A stretch of DNA of 25,692 bases, from contig DBPK01000020.1 of the NCBI GenBank assembly GCA_002304835.1, forward strand, positions 1 to 25,692. The letters run 5' to 3'. The notes under the pieces are model-generated. The model saw nothing but the letters and a program-made list of their open reading frames with translations, made no database searches and was not told where the DNA came from. The DNA comes from Firmicutes bacterium UBA1422 (GTDB taxonomy: Bacteria > Bacillota > Clostridia > Peptostreptococcales > Anaerovoracaceae). This document shows, piece after piece, positions 1-7,522 of the stretch. The first letter of the stretch is position 1. Each line of letters starts with the position of its first letter. Made by a program: the position numbers and the translations under genes.

Positions 1-812
1 GCAAATATAACAGGTATTACTCCTGCCTGATTGACTTTCAGAGGAATATGTGTTGACTGCCCGCCGTACATTTTCCTTCCCACGACTCTCTTTGCATACT
101 GTACGGGTATCCTTCTTTGTCCCTGCTGTACCTCTATTATCCCCACAATAACTATTATTGCAAAAATAACGAAAAGCGCTATGGTAAGGAACCCGATTTC
201 TCCTGCCTGGTATTTTGTAAGTGTCTCTCTTATGGCACTTGGCAGCCTTGCAACTATCCCGGCAAATATAATAAGGGATATGCCGTTTCCGATGCCGTTT
301 TCATTGATTTTCTCTCCCAGCCACATAAGAAAAGCCGTTCCGGCAGACAGCACTATAACTATTACTGCCACCGAGAAAAAATCTGTGCTTATAAGGGCCT
401 GCCTGAACATGCCCACCGAAACACCTATGGCCTGTACAAAGGCCAGTGCCACAGTCAGGTATCTGGTATATTGAGTTATTTTTTTCCTGCCTTCTGTGCC
501 TTCCCTGGAAAGTCTTTCAAGGGCAGGTATGGCTATGGTCAGCAGTTGCAGTATTATTGATGCAGTAATATATGGAGTGATACTCAAAGCAAATATGGTC
601 ATATTGCTGAAAGATCCTCCCGAAAAAAGATCAAACAGCTCCAGAAGTCCCGTTCCTCCCTGAAAGGCCTGGTTTAGAACTTCTCTGTCTATTCCGGGCA
701 CAGGGATGTTTGAGCCTATTCTGAAAACTACCAGCATAAGAAGAGTGAATATTATTTTTCTTCTTATATCCTCTATCTTCCAGGCTTTTGCAATGGTCTT
801 CAGCATCTCCAT
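1..812 (-). CDS. secY: SecY preprotein translocase channel subunit (3' part outside window)
   Basis: Central membrane pore of the Sec translocon, which exports unfolded proteins with SecE, SecG and SecA. About 270 codons are visible and the gene continues past base 1. The N-terminus reads MEMLKTIAKAWKIEDIRRK, followed by a first hydrophobic helix and the plug-region sequence FRIGSNIPVPGID near residue 40. Several further membrane helices follow, and the visible part ends in the family-typical YAKRVVGRKMYGGQSTHIPLK region near residues 240-260. The ATG (812-810) lies one base after the rplO stop (TAATATG), so translation is probably coupled. Position after rplO is standard for the spc cluster. 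The remaining C-terminal third (roughly 150 residues, inferred from family length) is not in the window. Confidence 0.97.
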   Translation of the reverse strand, partial: MEMLKTIAKAWKIEDIRRKIIFTLLMLVVFRIGSNIPVPGIDREVLNQAFQGGTGLLELFDLFSGGSFSNMTIFALSITPYITASIILQLLTIAIPALERLSREGTEGRKKITQYTRYLTVALAFVQAIGVSVGMFRQALISTDFFSVAVIVIVLSAGTAFLMWLGEKINENGIGNGISLIIFAGIVARLPSAIRETLTKYQAGEIGFLTIALFVIFAIIVIVGIIEVQQGQRRIPVQYAKRVVGRKMYGGQSTHIPLKVNQAGVIPVIF

Positions 813-813
813 A

Positions 814-1254
814 TTAAATCACCTCTGCCTTTCCTCCGGCAGACTCTATTTTTTCCACAGCGGTCTTGCTGAACTTGTGAGCCCTGACAGTAACATTCTT
901 TTCCAGCTTACCGTTGCCAAGGATCTTTATGCCGTCTTTTACTTGTTTGACAAGTCCTGCTTCGGCAAGCATTTCAGGGGTTACAACAGTCCCCGCATCA
1001 AATCTGTTGAGTGCGTCAACATTAAGTTCCGCATACTTGGTCCCCCAAATATTTGTGAATCCTCTCTTGGGGAGCCTTCTGTAAAGCGGCATCTGTCCGC
1101 CTTCAAATCCAAGTCTTACTCCCCCGCCGCTCCTGGAGTTCTGTCCGTTCATGCCTCTTCCGGCGGTAGTTCCCTGTCCGGTGGCATGACCGCGGCCTTT
1201 CCTTTTTCCGGTCTTTGCAGATCCGGGAGCTGCTTTTAATTCGTGTAATTTCAT
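814..1254 (-). CDS. rplO: Large-subunit ribosomal protein uL15
   Basis: Late-assembling 50S protein. 146 residues, normal for bacteria. The N-terminus MKLHELKAAPGSAKTGKRKGRG and the following Gly/Arg-rich segment (GTTAGRGMNGQNSRSGGG) are the characteristic unstructured rRNA-binding arm; the C-terminal half is the globular domain. An in-frame start 14 codons upstream (1296) exists. It is rejected because the GGAGGTG Shine-Dalgarno sits about 6 bases before the ATG at 1254, and because the MKLHEL start matches the family. Gap to rpmD is 19 bases. Confidence 0.96.
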   Translation of the reverse strand: MKLHELKAAPGSAKTGKRKGRGHATGQGTTAGRGMNGQNSRSGGGVRLGFEGGQMPLYRRLPKRGFTNIWGTKYAELNVDALNRFDAGTVVTPEMLAEAGLVKQVKDGIKILGNGKLEKNVTVRAHKFSKTAVEKIESAGGKAEVI

Positions 1255-1273
1255 ATTTTTGGCACCTCCATTC

Positions 1274-1456
1274 CTACAGTTCTTCCAAAGTAACAAGATG
1301 CTTCACTTTTTCAACAGCGCCCCTTGTTACCGGGCTGTCAACTAGCTCTACAGACTGGTGCATCTTTTTTAATCCCAGTGCTTCTACAACTTTTCTCTGT
1401 TTCGGAGAAGCGCCGATGGTACTTTTTGTCAAAGTGATTCTTATCATTTTTGCCAT
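1274..1456 (-). CDS. rpmD: Large-subunit ribosomal protein uL30
   Basis: Small 50S protein of 60 residues, the usual length. It starts MAKMIRITLTKSTIG and carries the ferredoxin-like uL30 pattern, including the conserved SPKQRKVVEALGL region around residues 17-29 and the C-terminal GAVEKVKHLV. GGAG lies just upstream of the ATG. It sits between rpsE and rplO as in most bacteria. No unusual feature is visible. Confidence 0.95.
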   Translation of the reverse strand: MAKMIRITLTKSTIGASPKQRKVVEALGLKKMHQSVELVDSPVTRGAVEKVKHLVTLEEL

Positions 1457-1469
1457 TTTGCTTCTCCTC

Positions 1470-1973
1470 CTATCCTAATATTTCTTCTTTTGTATTGCCT
1501 CTGAGCTTGCTTATTTTTTCAACAGTCATAAGATTTTTCAGCCCTTCCATTGTGGCATAGGCCATGTTGCCTATATTGTTTGAGCCTATTGACTTGGCTC
1601 TTACGTCTTTTACCCCGGCAGATTCAAGCACGGTACGTACTGAAGAACCTGCGATCACCCCGGTACCTTCTGCTGCCGGCATGATCAGAACACGTCCGGC
1701 TCCAAAGACTCCCAGTATCCTATGGGGTATAGTGGTCCCTACAGTGGGGACATTTATAACATTTTTCTTTGCATCTTCTGTGGCTTTTCTAACGGCCTCA
1801 GGGATCTCCTGAGCCTTGCCGAGACCTACTCCCACATGCCCTTCACCGTCTCCGACGACTACAGTAACGCTGAATCTCATATTACGGCCGCCTTTAACGG
1901 TTTTAGCGACACGTCTGATATTCACGATGGTCTCTTTTAAGTCCAGCTTTGATACATCAATTGTATTTCGCAT
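1470..1973 (-). CDS. rpsE: Small-subunit ribosomal protein uS5
   Basis: 30S protein that helps decoding fidelity and lines the mRNA entry tunnel with S3 and S4. 167 residues. An N-terminal double-stranded RNA-binding-like S5 domain (about residues 10-75, with VAKTVKGGRNMRFSVTVVVG) is followed by the C-terminal S5 domain (KNVINVPTVGTTIPHRILG, then GTGVIAGSSVRTVLESAGV). These match the family closely, including the VVGDGEGHVGVGLGKA loop associated with decoding fidelity. The gene is 14 bases after rplR. Confidence 0.97.
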   Translation of the reverse strand: MRNTIDVSKLDLKETIVNIRRVAKTVKGGRNMRFSVTVVVGDGEGHVGVGLGKAQEIPEAVRKATEDAKKNVINVPTVGTTIPHRILGVFGAGRVLIMPAAEGTGVIAGSSVRTVLESAGVKDVRAKSIGSNNIGNMAYATMEGLKNLMTVEKISKLRGNTKEEILG

Positions 1974-1987
1974 TGCCCTTCCTCCTG

Positions 1988-2353
1988 TTAGAATTTTAAT
2001 CCGGCTTCGCGTGCACCGTCTGCCAGCTCTTTTACTCTTCCATGATATAGGGATCCGCCTCTGTCAAAAACAACAGTTTCTATTCCCTTTTCAAGAGCTC
2101 TCTTTGCAATAGCTTCTCCGACTTTCTTTGCAGCCTCTTTGTTTCCGCCGTATTTTATCTCTTCTTTCAGTCCTTTGTCCAGGGATGAAGCCGCCACAAG
2201 TGTATTACCGCTTACATCATCGATTATCTGAACAGATATATTCTTATTGCTTCTGAAAACACAGAGCCTCGGTTTTTCAGGAGTGCCATGCAAATTCTGT
2301 CTGGTTCTTCTATGTCTTGCTATACGTCTGTCATTTCTGCTTTCTTTTGCCAT
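1988..2353 (-). CDS. rplR: Large-subunit ribosomal protein uL18
   Basis: 5S rRNA-binding protein of the central protuberance. 121 residues. The basic N-terminal tail (MAKESRNDRRIARHRRTRQNLHG) binds 5S rRNA. The globular domain contains PRLCVFRSNKNISVQIIDD and ends with VVFDRGGSLYHGRVKELADGARE, a diagnostic L18 segment. The ATG at 2353 has GAAAGGAG upstream and lies 16 bases after the rplF stop. Confidence 0.97.
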   Translation of the reverse strand: MAKESRNDRRIARHRRTRQNLHGTPEKPRLCVFRSNKNISVQIIDDVSGNTLVAASSLDKGLKEEIKYGGNKEAAKKVGEAIAKRALEKGIETVVFDRGGSLYHGRVKELADGAREAGLKF

Positions 2354-2369
2354 TAGTTTTCACTCCTTT

Positions 2370-2921
2370 CTACTCTGACGCCTTCACGCCGGCTTTTCCT
2401 TCTTTTCTGCGTACATATTCGCCCTCATAGCGGATGCCTTTGCCCTTATATGGCTCCGGTTTCCTCCAGGCTCTTATATCGGCTGCATAATTGCCCACCG
2501 CCTGCTTGCTGGCCCCTTTAACGGTTATTTTTGTCGCTTCGGGAACTTCAGTGGTTATTTCTTTCGGATCTTCCAGTTCTACCGGATGGGAATACCCTAT
2601 ATTCAATACGAGCTTGTTTCCTTTTTTCTCAGCCTTATATCCGACTCCCTGAAGTTCAAGCTTCTTTTCGAATCCTTTTGTAACTCCCTCAACCATATTT
2701 GAGATCAGTGATCTGGCAAGTCCGTGCTGTGAGCGATCTTCTTTTTCATCGGTGTCTCTTTTAATATTCAGAACTCCGTCCTTTTGTTCGATCTTTATAA
2801 GCTTACTGATCTTTTCCTGTAATTCGCCCTTAGGTCCTTTGACTGTTACCACGTTCTTGTCGTCGACTTTCACTTCAACTCCGGCAGGAAGATCAATGGG
2901 TCTTATTCCTATTCTTGACAT
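2370..2921 (-). CDS. rplF: Large-subunit ribosomal protein uL6
   Basis: 50S protein near the GTPase-associated centre. 183 residues, slightly longer than many (about 178). Two tandem L6 domains: an N-terminal repeat beginning MSRIGIRPIDLPAGV, and a C-terminal repeat from about residue 90 (LELQGVGYKAEKKGNKL). The conserved C-terminal KPEPYKGKGIRYEGEYVRRKEGK segment contacts 23S rRNA. AGGAGG precedes the ATG. Confidence 0.97.
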   Translation of the reverse strand: MSRIGIRPIDLPAGVEVKVDDKNVVTVKGPKGELQEKISKLIKIEQKDGVLNIKRDTDEKEDRSQHGLARSLISNMVEGVTKGFEKKLELQGVGYKAEKKGNKLVLNIGYSHPVELEDPKEITTEVPEATKITVKGASKQAVGNYAADIRAWRKPEPYKGKGIRYEGEYVRRKEGKAGVKASE

Positions 2922-2933
2922 TTTCTTTTCCTC

Positions 2934-3332
2934 CTACCAAACATAACAGATTACTTCTCCGCCTACCCCAAGTTTTCTGGCTTCCTTATCGCTTATCACT
3001 CCGTTTGAAGTTGAAATGATGGCAATACCAAGTCCGCCCAGTACCCTGGGCACGTCACTTGCTTTGGCATAAACCTTAAGGCCCGGCTTTGAAATCTTCT
3101 TGATTCCGCTAATAACTTTTTCTTTGTCGGGGCCGTACTTCATTTGTACTCTTATTGTCCCCTGCTTATCGTCTTCTATAACATCAAATCCTTTGATATA
3201 TCCTTCCTCTGCCAGTATGCCGGCAATTGACTTTTTGATTTTTGAGGCAGGTATATCAACCGTTTCATGTCCTACAGTATTGGCATTTCTGATTCTTGTC
3301 AGCATATCTGCTATCGGATCTGTCATTGTCAT
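2934..3332 (-). CDS. rpsH: Small-subunit ribosomal protein uS8
   Basis: 30S central-domain assembly protein. 132 residues from the chosen ATG at 3332 (MTMTDPIADMLTRIRNA), the normal length. The open frame extends 18 codons further upstream. It is rejected because GGAAGGAG lies about 10 bases before 3332 and the conserved sequence begins at TDPIADML. A second ATG two codons in (3326) is also possible. The C-terminal RVLGGLGIAIISTSNGV and GGEVICYVW are diagnostic. The gap to the preceding rpsZ stop is 78 bases, longer than most gaps in this operon. Confidence 0.96.
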   Translation of the reverse strand: MTMTDPIADMLTRIRNANTVGHETVDIPASKIKKSIAGILAEEGYIKGFDVIEDDKQGTIRVQMKYGPDKEKVISGIKKISKPGLKVYAKASDVPRVLGGLGIAIISTSNGVISDKEARKLGVGGEVICYVW

Positions 3333-3410
3333 ATCTGTTGTTCTCCTTCCTTCCGCCAGTTTTGCTACGCGCATTTTATGCTTCACAACTTGACGAAAAC
3401 GTTAATTTTC

Positions 3411-3596
3411 TTACCAAGAGGCCTTTTTCACGCCGGGGATCTCGCCCCTGTATGCAAGCTCTCTGAAGCAGATCCTGCATATACCGTATTTCTTCAGAAC
3501 AGAATGGGGTCTCCCGCATATCCTGCATCTGGTATATGCCCTTGTCTGATATTTAGGTTTTCTCTGCTGTTTAATTTTGAGAGATGTCTTTGCCAT
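3411..3596 (-). CDS. rpsZ: Small-subunit ribosomal protein uS14, zinc-binding short form
   Basis: 30S head protein, 61 residues, the short zinc form used by most Firmicutes. Two CxxC pairs are visible, CRIC near residues 24-27 and CRIC near 40-43, forming a zinc ribbon. The C-terminus is REIPGVKKASW-like (GEIPGVKKASW). This C+ form contrasts with the longer zinc-free S14 that some Firmicutes carry elsewhere as a zinc-starvation backup; no such copy lies in this window. Located between rplE and rpsH as expected. Confidence 0.97.
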   Translation of the reverse strand: MAKTSLKIKQQRKPKYQTRAYTRCRICGRPHSVLKKYGICRICFRELAYRGEIPGVKKASW

Positions 3597-3605
3597 GTTT
3601 CCCTC

Positions 3606-4148
3606 CTATTTCTCAAACGGCATTCCCAGAAATCCCAAAAGCGCTGCCGCCTCTTCATCTGTTTTTGCCGTAGTGGTGAATACGATGTTCATCCCTTTTA
3701 CCAGATCGACCTTGTCATAATTGATCTCAGGGAAGATCAACTGCTCTTTTATTCCAACCGAATAGTTTCCTCTTCCGTCGAAAGCATTCTTGCTTACTCC
3801 TTTGAAGTCTCTTACTCTTGGAAGAGCGATGTTGAAAAACTTGTCTGCAAATTCATACATACCATCGCCTCTCAAAGTGACTTTTGTACCAACAGGCATG
3901 CCCTGTCTTACTTTGAAGTTGGCTATGGATTTCTTTGCCTTTGTGACAACGGGTCTCTGTCCTGCAATAAGGGCCAGTTCTGCTGTTGCCGTTTCCATGG
4001 CTTTCGGATTGTCCTTCGCTTCTCCAAGACCGATATTTATGGTTATTTTGTCAAGCTTTGGGACTTCCATAACGTTCTCATATTTGAACTGTTCCATCAT
4101 GGCAGGGAAAGCTTCTTTTTTATATTTTTCCTTTAATCTGGCTGTCAA
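3606..4148 (-). CDS. rplE: Large-subunit ribosomal protein uL5
   Basis: 5S rRNA-binding protein of the central protuberance. 180 residues, typical. Visible signatures are the KITINIGLGEA segment near residue 35, AGQRPVVTKAKKSIANFKVRQGMPVGTKVTLRG in the middle, and a C-terminal domain ending in AAALLGFLGMPFEK. The ATG at 4148 has a GGAGG-type site upstream (complement of cctcctttc). Seventeen bases separate it from rplX. Confidence 0.97.
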   Translation of the reverse strand: MTARLKEKYKKEAFPAMMEQFKYENVMEVPKLDKITINIGLGEAKDNPKAMETATAELALIAGQRPVVTKAKKSIANFKVRQGMPVGTKVTLRGDGMYEFADKFFNIALPRVRDFKGVSKNAFDGRGNYSVGIKEQLIFPEINYDKVDLVKGMNIVFTTTAKTDEEAAALLGFLGMPFEK

Positions 4149-4165
4149 AATCGTCTCCTCCTTTC

Positions 4166-4471
4166 TTATTCTATTACTGTTCCGCTTTTTTTGGCGACTC
4201 TTACTTTTTTATCGCCTTCCATTTTGTATCCGACTCTTGTGGGTTCTTTTGTTTTGCTGTCTATAAGCATGACATTTGAAATGTCCAGTGGCCCTTCTTG
4301 ATGTTTTATCTCAGCTGCAGCAGTCCTTGTCTGTTTCTGATGTTTGGTCTGCATGTTTATACCTTCCACAAGGACCTTGTTTTTCTTCGGCATTGCCTTA
4401 AGTACCTTGCCCTTTTTCCCTTTGTCTTTTCCGGTAAGGACAATCACCATATCATCTTTTTTAATACGCAT
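4166..4471 (-). CDS. rplX: Large-subunit ribosomal protein uL24
   Basis: Assembly-initiator 50S protein. 101 residues. An N-terminal KOW motif (KKDDMVIVLTGKDKGKKGKVL, about residues 4-24) is followed by the conserved GINMQTKHQKQT segment and PLDISNVMLID. The ATG at 4471 is 9 bases after the rplN stop, with a GGAGG site. Normal length and context. Confidence 0.96.
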   Translation of the reverse strand: MRIKKDDMVIVLTGKDKGKKGKVLKAMPKKNKVLVEGINMQTKHQKQTRTAAAEIKHQEGPLDISNVMLIDSKTKEPTRVGYKMEGDKKVRVAKKSGTVIE

Positions 4472-4480
4472 TTTGTCCTC

Positions 4481-4849
4481 CTATAATACTTCCGGAGCCA
4501 ATGAGACGATTTTCATAAAGCTCTTCTCTCTCAATTCTCTTGCCACGGGCCCGAATATACGGGTACCCATGGGATTTTTATCTTCTTTTATGATAACAGC
4601 CGCATTCTGATCGAATTTCACATAACTGCCGTCGACTCTTCTGGCACCATGTTTGGTTCTGACAACAACTGCTCTCACTACCTCACCCTTTTTTACAAGA
4701 CCGCCGGGTGTTGCTTCCTTTACGGCACATACTATTATATCTCCGATATTCGCGTACTGACGGCGTGTCCCGCCAAGGATACGGATACATAAAAGTTCTT
4801 TCGCACCGGAATTATCAGCTACTCTGAGTCTGCTCTCTACCTGGATCAT
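4481..4849 (-). CDS. rplN: Large-subunit ribosomal protein uL14
   Basis: 50S protein at the subunit interface, forming bridge B8. 122 residues, the invariant bacterial length. Starts MIQVESRLRVADNSGAKELLCIRILGG and ends IVSLAPEVL, both diagnostic. The central KKGEVVRAVVVRTKHGARRVDGSYVKFD block is also conserved. It lies 14 bases after rpsQ. Confidence 0.98.
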   Translation of the reverse strand: MIQVESRLRVADNSGAKELLCIRILGGTRRQYANIGDIIVCAVKEATPGGLVKKGEVVRAVVVRTKHGARRVDGSYVKFDQNAAVIIKEDKNPMGTRIFGPVARELREKSFMKIVSLAPEVL

Positions 4850-4863
4850 TTTCTGGTGCCTCC

Positions 4864-5124
4864 TTACTTAACTTTTTCTACTATTTTGACAAGTCTCCAT
4901 CTCTTATCACGGGACAGAGGCCTTGTCTCCATTATTCTTACTTTATCGCCTATATTACACTCGTTGTTTTCATCATGCGCTTTGACTTTCTTTGTAGCCT
5001 TTACTGACTTGCCATAAAGAGAATGTCTTACGAAATTTTCAAGTGCAACTACCACAGTCTTGTCCATCTTGTCGCTCACTACTATACCGACTCTGGTTTT
5101 TCTTCTGTTTCTTTCATCTGTCAT
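4864..5124 (-). CDS. rpsQ: Small-subunit ribosomal protein uS17
   Basis: Primary 16S rRNA-binding protein with an OB fold. 86 residues. Begins MTDERNRRKTRVGIVVSDKMDKTVVV and has the conserved YGKSVKATKKVKAHDENN and ETRPLSRDKRWRLVKIVEK blocks. GGAGG precedes the ATG at 5124. Standard position between rpmC and rplN. Confidence 0.97.
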   Translation of the reverse strand: MTDERNRRKTRVGIVVSDKMDKTVVVALENFVRHSLYGKSVKATKKVKAHDENNECNIGDKVRIMETRPLSRDKRWRLVKIVEKVK

Positions 5125-5139
5125 AATTCATCCTCCTTT

Positions 5140-5346
5140 CTACTCGCTTTGCGCCTGTTTCAGTTCTTTTTCTCTAATAATAGTTTTTACTCTTGCAATG
5201 TCTCTTTTTGTGTCTCTCATTTTGATTGGATTCTCCAGCTGTCCTGTTACATGCTGGAACCTCAGGTTAAAGAGGTCCTTTTTCATCTTGGCCAGTTCAG
5301 CATTCAGTTCCAGATCTGTCATTTCTCTTATTTTTTTCAGTTCCAT
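5140..5346 (-). CDS. rpmC: Large-subunit ribosomal protein uL29
   Basis: Small two-helix 50S protein near the peptide exit tunnel, part of the docking site for trigger factor and SRP. 68 residues. It carries MTDLELNAELAKMKKDLFNLRFQ and the C-terminal KRDIARVKTIIREKE pattern typical of L29. Its ATG shares one base with the rplP stop (TAATG), so translation is probably coupled. Confidence 0.97.
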   Translation of the reverse strand: MELKKIREMTDLELNAELAKMKKDLFNLRFQHVTGQLENPIKMRDTKRDIARVKTIIREKELKQAQSE

Positions 5347-5786
5347 TATGCTTCACCACCCTCTGCTACCTGCTGTTCTTTTCCTTTTGCCACAAACTTG
5401 CACTTGATGGGAAGTTTGTGAGATGCCAGTCTCATGGCTTCTTTTGCCTGAGTCTCTGTTACACCTTCTATTTCGAACATTACTCTGCCCGGTTTTACTA
5501 CTGCCACCCAATATTCGGGAGCTCCTTTACCGGAACCCATACGTACTTCTGCCGGTTTTTTTGTCACTGACTTGTGCGGGAAGATTTTTATAAATACTTT
5601 GCCGCCTCTTTTGATCGATCTTGTCATAGCAATTCTTGCTGCCTCGATCTGATTAGAAGTGATCCATGCAGGTTCTGTGGCAACCAGCCCATATTCTCCG
5701 TATGTTACTTTGTTGCCTCTTGTTGCCTTACCTTTCATCCTGCCTCTGTGGACTCTTCTGCGTTTAACGCGCTTTGGCATTAACAT
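5346..5786 (-). CDS. rplP: Large-subunit ribosomal protein uL16
   Basis: 50S protein near the A site that helps position tRNA. 146 residues. The N-terminus MLMPKRVKRRRVHRGRMKGK and the blocks GEYGLVATEPAWITSNQIEAARIA, KVFIKIFPHKSVTKKPAEVRMGSGKG and VKPGRVMFEIEGV are diagnostic. GGAGGAAACAGCC precedes the ATG. The gene follows rpsC by 26 bases and its stop overlaps the rpmC start by one base. Confidence 0.97.
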   Translation of the reverse strand: MLMPKRVKRRRVHRGRMKGKATRGNKVTYGEYGLVATEPAWITSNQIEAARIAMTRSIKRGGKVFIKIFPHKSVTKKPAEVRMGSGKGAPEYWVAVVKPGRVMFEIEGVTETQAKEAMRLASHKLPIKCKFVAKGKEQQVAEGGEA

Positions 5787-5812
5787 GGCTGTTTCCTCCT
5801 TTCGCTACCAGT

Positions 5813-6835
5813 CTATTCTTCAGTTTTTTCAACAGCTTCCGATTCTGCTGATGATACTGTTTCTTTTTCTTTTGATGCTGCTTCAGCCGCTTTTTCTTCC
5901 GCTGCCGCTGCCTCAACTGCTTTTTGTTCTGCTTCTGCTGAAGCTTTTTTCATTTCTTCAGCTTTGGCCTTTGCTTCGGCTTCTTCCTTGGGATCCGGTT
6001 TCGGAGAGTTTTTTATTCTGGGATTCACAGCCTTGGGCATTTCGGGCCTGTCATCTCTGCTTCTTCTTCTGTCTCTTCCTTCCCCTTCTCTTCTTGGTCT
6101 TCTGTCACCGTCTCTTCTGGGCCTTCTGTCCCCGTCTCTTCTGGGTTTTCTGTCCCCTTTTCTTCCATCGGATTTCTCTTCCCTGACAGTGCTCTGAAGG
6201 CCTTTTTCAAGTATCTCACCATGATTTATCCAAACTTTCACACCTATTTTTCCATAGGTCGTATCTGCTTCGGCAAAACCATAATCTATATCCGCCCTCA
6301 AAGTATGGAGGGGAACGTTACCTTCACTGTATTTTTCGTTTCTGGCGATCTCGGCGCCGCCCAGTCTTCCGGAAACCAGAACTTTTACACCCTTTGCTCC
6401 TGCTTTGATGGTCCTTCCCATTGCCTGCTTCATGGCTCTTCTGAAAGCTATTCTTTTTTCCAGTGCCTGGGCTATGCTTTCTGCTGTAAGCTGGGCATCG
6501 AGTTCAGCTCTTCTAACTTCTTTTATATCGATGGAAACCCTTTTCTTTGTCATTTTTTCAAGTTCCCTCTTGAGCTTTTCGATCCCGTCTCCGGATCTGC
6601 CTATTACCATACCGGGTTTGCCGGTAAGCACTATGACCCTCATCTGGTTTTCCTGGGTTCTTTCAATGACTACTCTTGAAACGCCGGCACCATATAATTT
6701 TTTCTTCACGTATTCTCTTGTTTCGTTGTCTTCAACAAGATAATCCGAGAAGCTTTTTTTGTCTGCATACCACTTTGAATCCCAGTCTCTGATTATTCCG
6801 ACTCTGAGACCGTGTGGACTTACTTTCTGACCCAT
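5813..6835 (-). CDS. rpsC: Small-subunit ribosomal protein uS3 with long charged C-terminal extension
   Basis: 30S head protein at the mRNA entry site. 340 residues against roughly 215-230 in most bacteria. Residues 1-212 are a complete S3: MGQKVSPHGLRVG, the KH-type VIGRSGDGIEKL loop near 78-89, RRAMKQAMGRTIKAGAKGVKV, and a core ending at GVKVWINHGEILE (about 210). The remaining ~124 residues are low complexity. The first part is Arg/Asp/Gly-rich with an eight-residue unit, roughly RRPRRDGD, repeated (about 228-252). From about 283 it is Glu/Ala/Lys-rich and likely helical or disordered. The ATG abuts the rplV stop (TAAATG). The core assignment is certain; the role of the tail is unknown. 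Confidence 0.96.
   Translation of the reverse strand: MGQKVSPHGLRVGIIRDWDSKWYADKKSFSDYLVEDNETREYVKKKLYGAGVSRVVIERTQENQMRVIVLTGKPGMVIGRSGDGIEKLKRELEKMTKKRVSIDIKEVRRAELDAQLTAESIAQALEKRIAFRRAMKQAMGRTIKAGAKGVKVLVSGRLGGAEIARNEKYSEGNVPLHTLRADIDYGFAEADTTYGKIGVKVWINHGEILEKGLQSTVREEKSDGRKGDRKPRRDGDRRPRRDGDRRPRREGEGRDRRRSRDDRPEMPKAVNPRIKNSPKPDPKEEAEAKAKAEEMKKASAEAEQKAVEAAAAEEKAAEAASKEKETVSSAESEAVEKTEE
6086..6157 (-). repeat. 24-bp tandem repeat inside rpsC
   Basis: About three units of a 24-bp sequence, with ctgtccccgtctcttctggg as the common core on the plus strand. They encode the repeated RRPRRDGD-like units of the S3 tail. The two inner units differ at only a few positions and the outer ones are more diverged. 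The repeat keeps frame. It looks like an in-gene expansion rather than a mobile or CRISPR repeat. Confidence 0.8.
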
Positions 6836-7189
6836 TTACTGAACCTCCGTTTCTGAATTTCTATCCTTTAGAGTAACGCCTATATGACTGCTTCTCTTGA
6901 GGATCTTCGATGCTCTGCCCTGTGCTCCGGCTTTCCATCTTTTCATAGTGGGGCCCTGATGCGCATATATTTCTGCCACATACAGATCATCGGGGTTCAT
7001 CTCAAGATTGTTTTCTGCATTTGCCGCAGCTGACTTTACAACCTTTTCAATCAATACAGCACCTTTTCCGGGTGTGAATTTCAATATGTTCAGTGCCTCT
7101 TTCAAATCCTTGCCCCTTACAAGATCCGTAACAGGCTGCAGTTTGATCGGAGACATCCTGACATATTTAGCAATTGCTTTTGCTTCCAT
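6836..7189 (-). CDS. rplV: Large-subunit ribosomal protein uL22
   Basis: 50S protein whose extended hairpin lines the peptide exit tunnel. 117 residues from ATG 7189 (MEAKAIAKYVRMSPIK), the family's usual N-terminus. A TTG two codons earlier (7195) is possible but sits only about 4 bases from AGGAG, whereas the ATG has about 10 bases of spacing. The tunnel hairpin is around residues 80-100 (KRWKAGAQGRASKILKRSSHI). No change known to give macrolide resistance can be judged by eye. Confidence 0.96.
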   Translation of the reverse strand: MEAKAIAKYVRMSPIKLQPVTDLVRGKDLKEALNILKFTPGKGAVLIEKVVKSAAANAENNLEMNPDDLYVAEIYAHQGPTMKRWKAGAQGRASKILKRSSHIGVTLKDRNSETEVQ

Positions 7190-7208
7190 TTTCAATTATC
7201 TCCTTTCA

Positions 7209-7505
7209 TCAAACTGTTTTTGAGGGATCTGTAGTTCTGACTTTTTTGTCAGCCGCATGACCTCTGTAAGTTCTTGTCGGAGCAAATTCTCCGAGTTTGT
7301 GTCCTACCATATCTTCCGTTATGTATACCGGGACATGTTTTCTGCCATCATGAACAGCGATTGTATGTCCCACCATCTGCGGGAATATAGTTGATGGTCT
7401 TGACCATGTTTTGATTACTTTCTTTTCGTTGGCTGCATTCATCTCTTCGATCGCTTTGAGCAGCTTGGCGTTTACGAAAGGGCCTTTCTTAAGTGATCTA
7501 CCCAT
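7209..7505 (-). CDS. rpsS: Small-subunit ribosomal protein uS19
   Basis: 30S head protein that pairs with S13 and contacts the large subunit and tRNA. 98 residues, slightly longer than the usual 92-93 at the C-terminus. Begins MGRSLKKGPFVNAKLLKAIEEMN and contains TWSRPSTIFPQMVGHTIAVHDGRKHVPVYITEDMVGHKLGEFAPTR-type family blocks. It ends RTTDPSKTV. Located between rplB and rplV. Confidence 0.97.
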   Translation of the reverse strand: MGRSLKKGPFVNAKLLKAIEEMNAANEKKVIKTWSRPSTIFPQMVGHTIAVHDGRKHVPVYITEDMVGHKLGEFAPTRTYRGHAADKKVRTTDPSKTV

Positions 7506-7522
7506 TTGTTTTGCTCCTTTCC

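Noticed and set aside
3267..4136. 289-codon plus-strand open frame opposite rpsH, rpsZ and rplE
   Set aside because: It is antisense to three certain ribosomal genes, has no ribosome binding site and reads as low-similarity Cys/Phe/Ser-rich sequence, typical of a shadow frame.
6086..6157. Possible CRISPR-like direct repeats
   Set aside because: The units are adjacent without spacers, 24 bp, in frame and inside rpsC.
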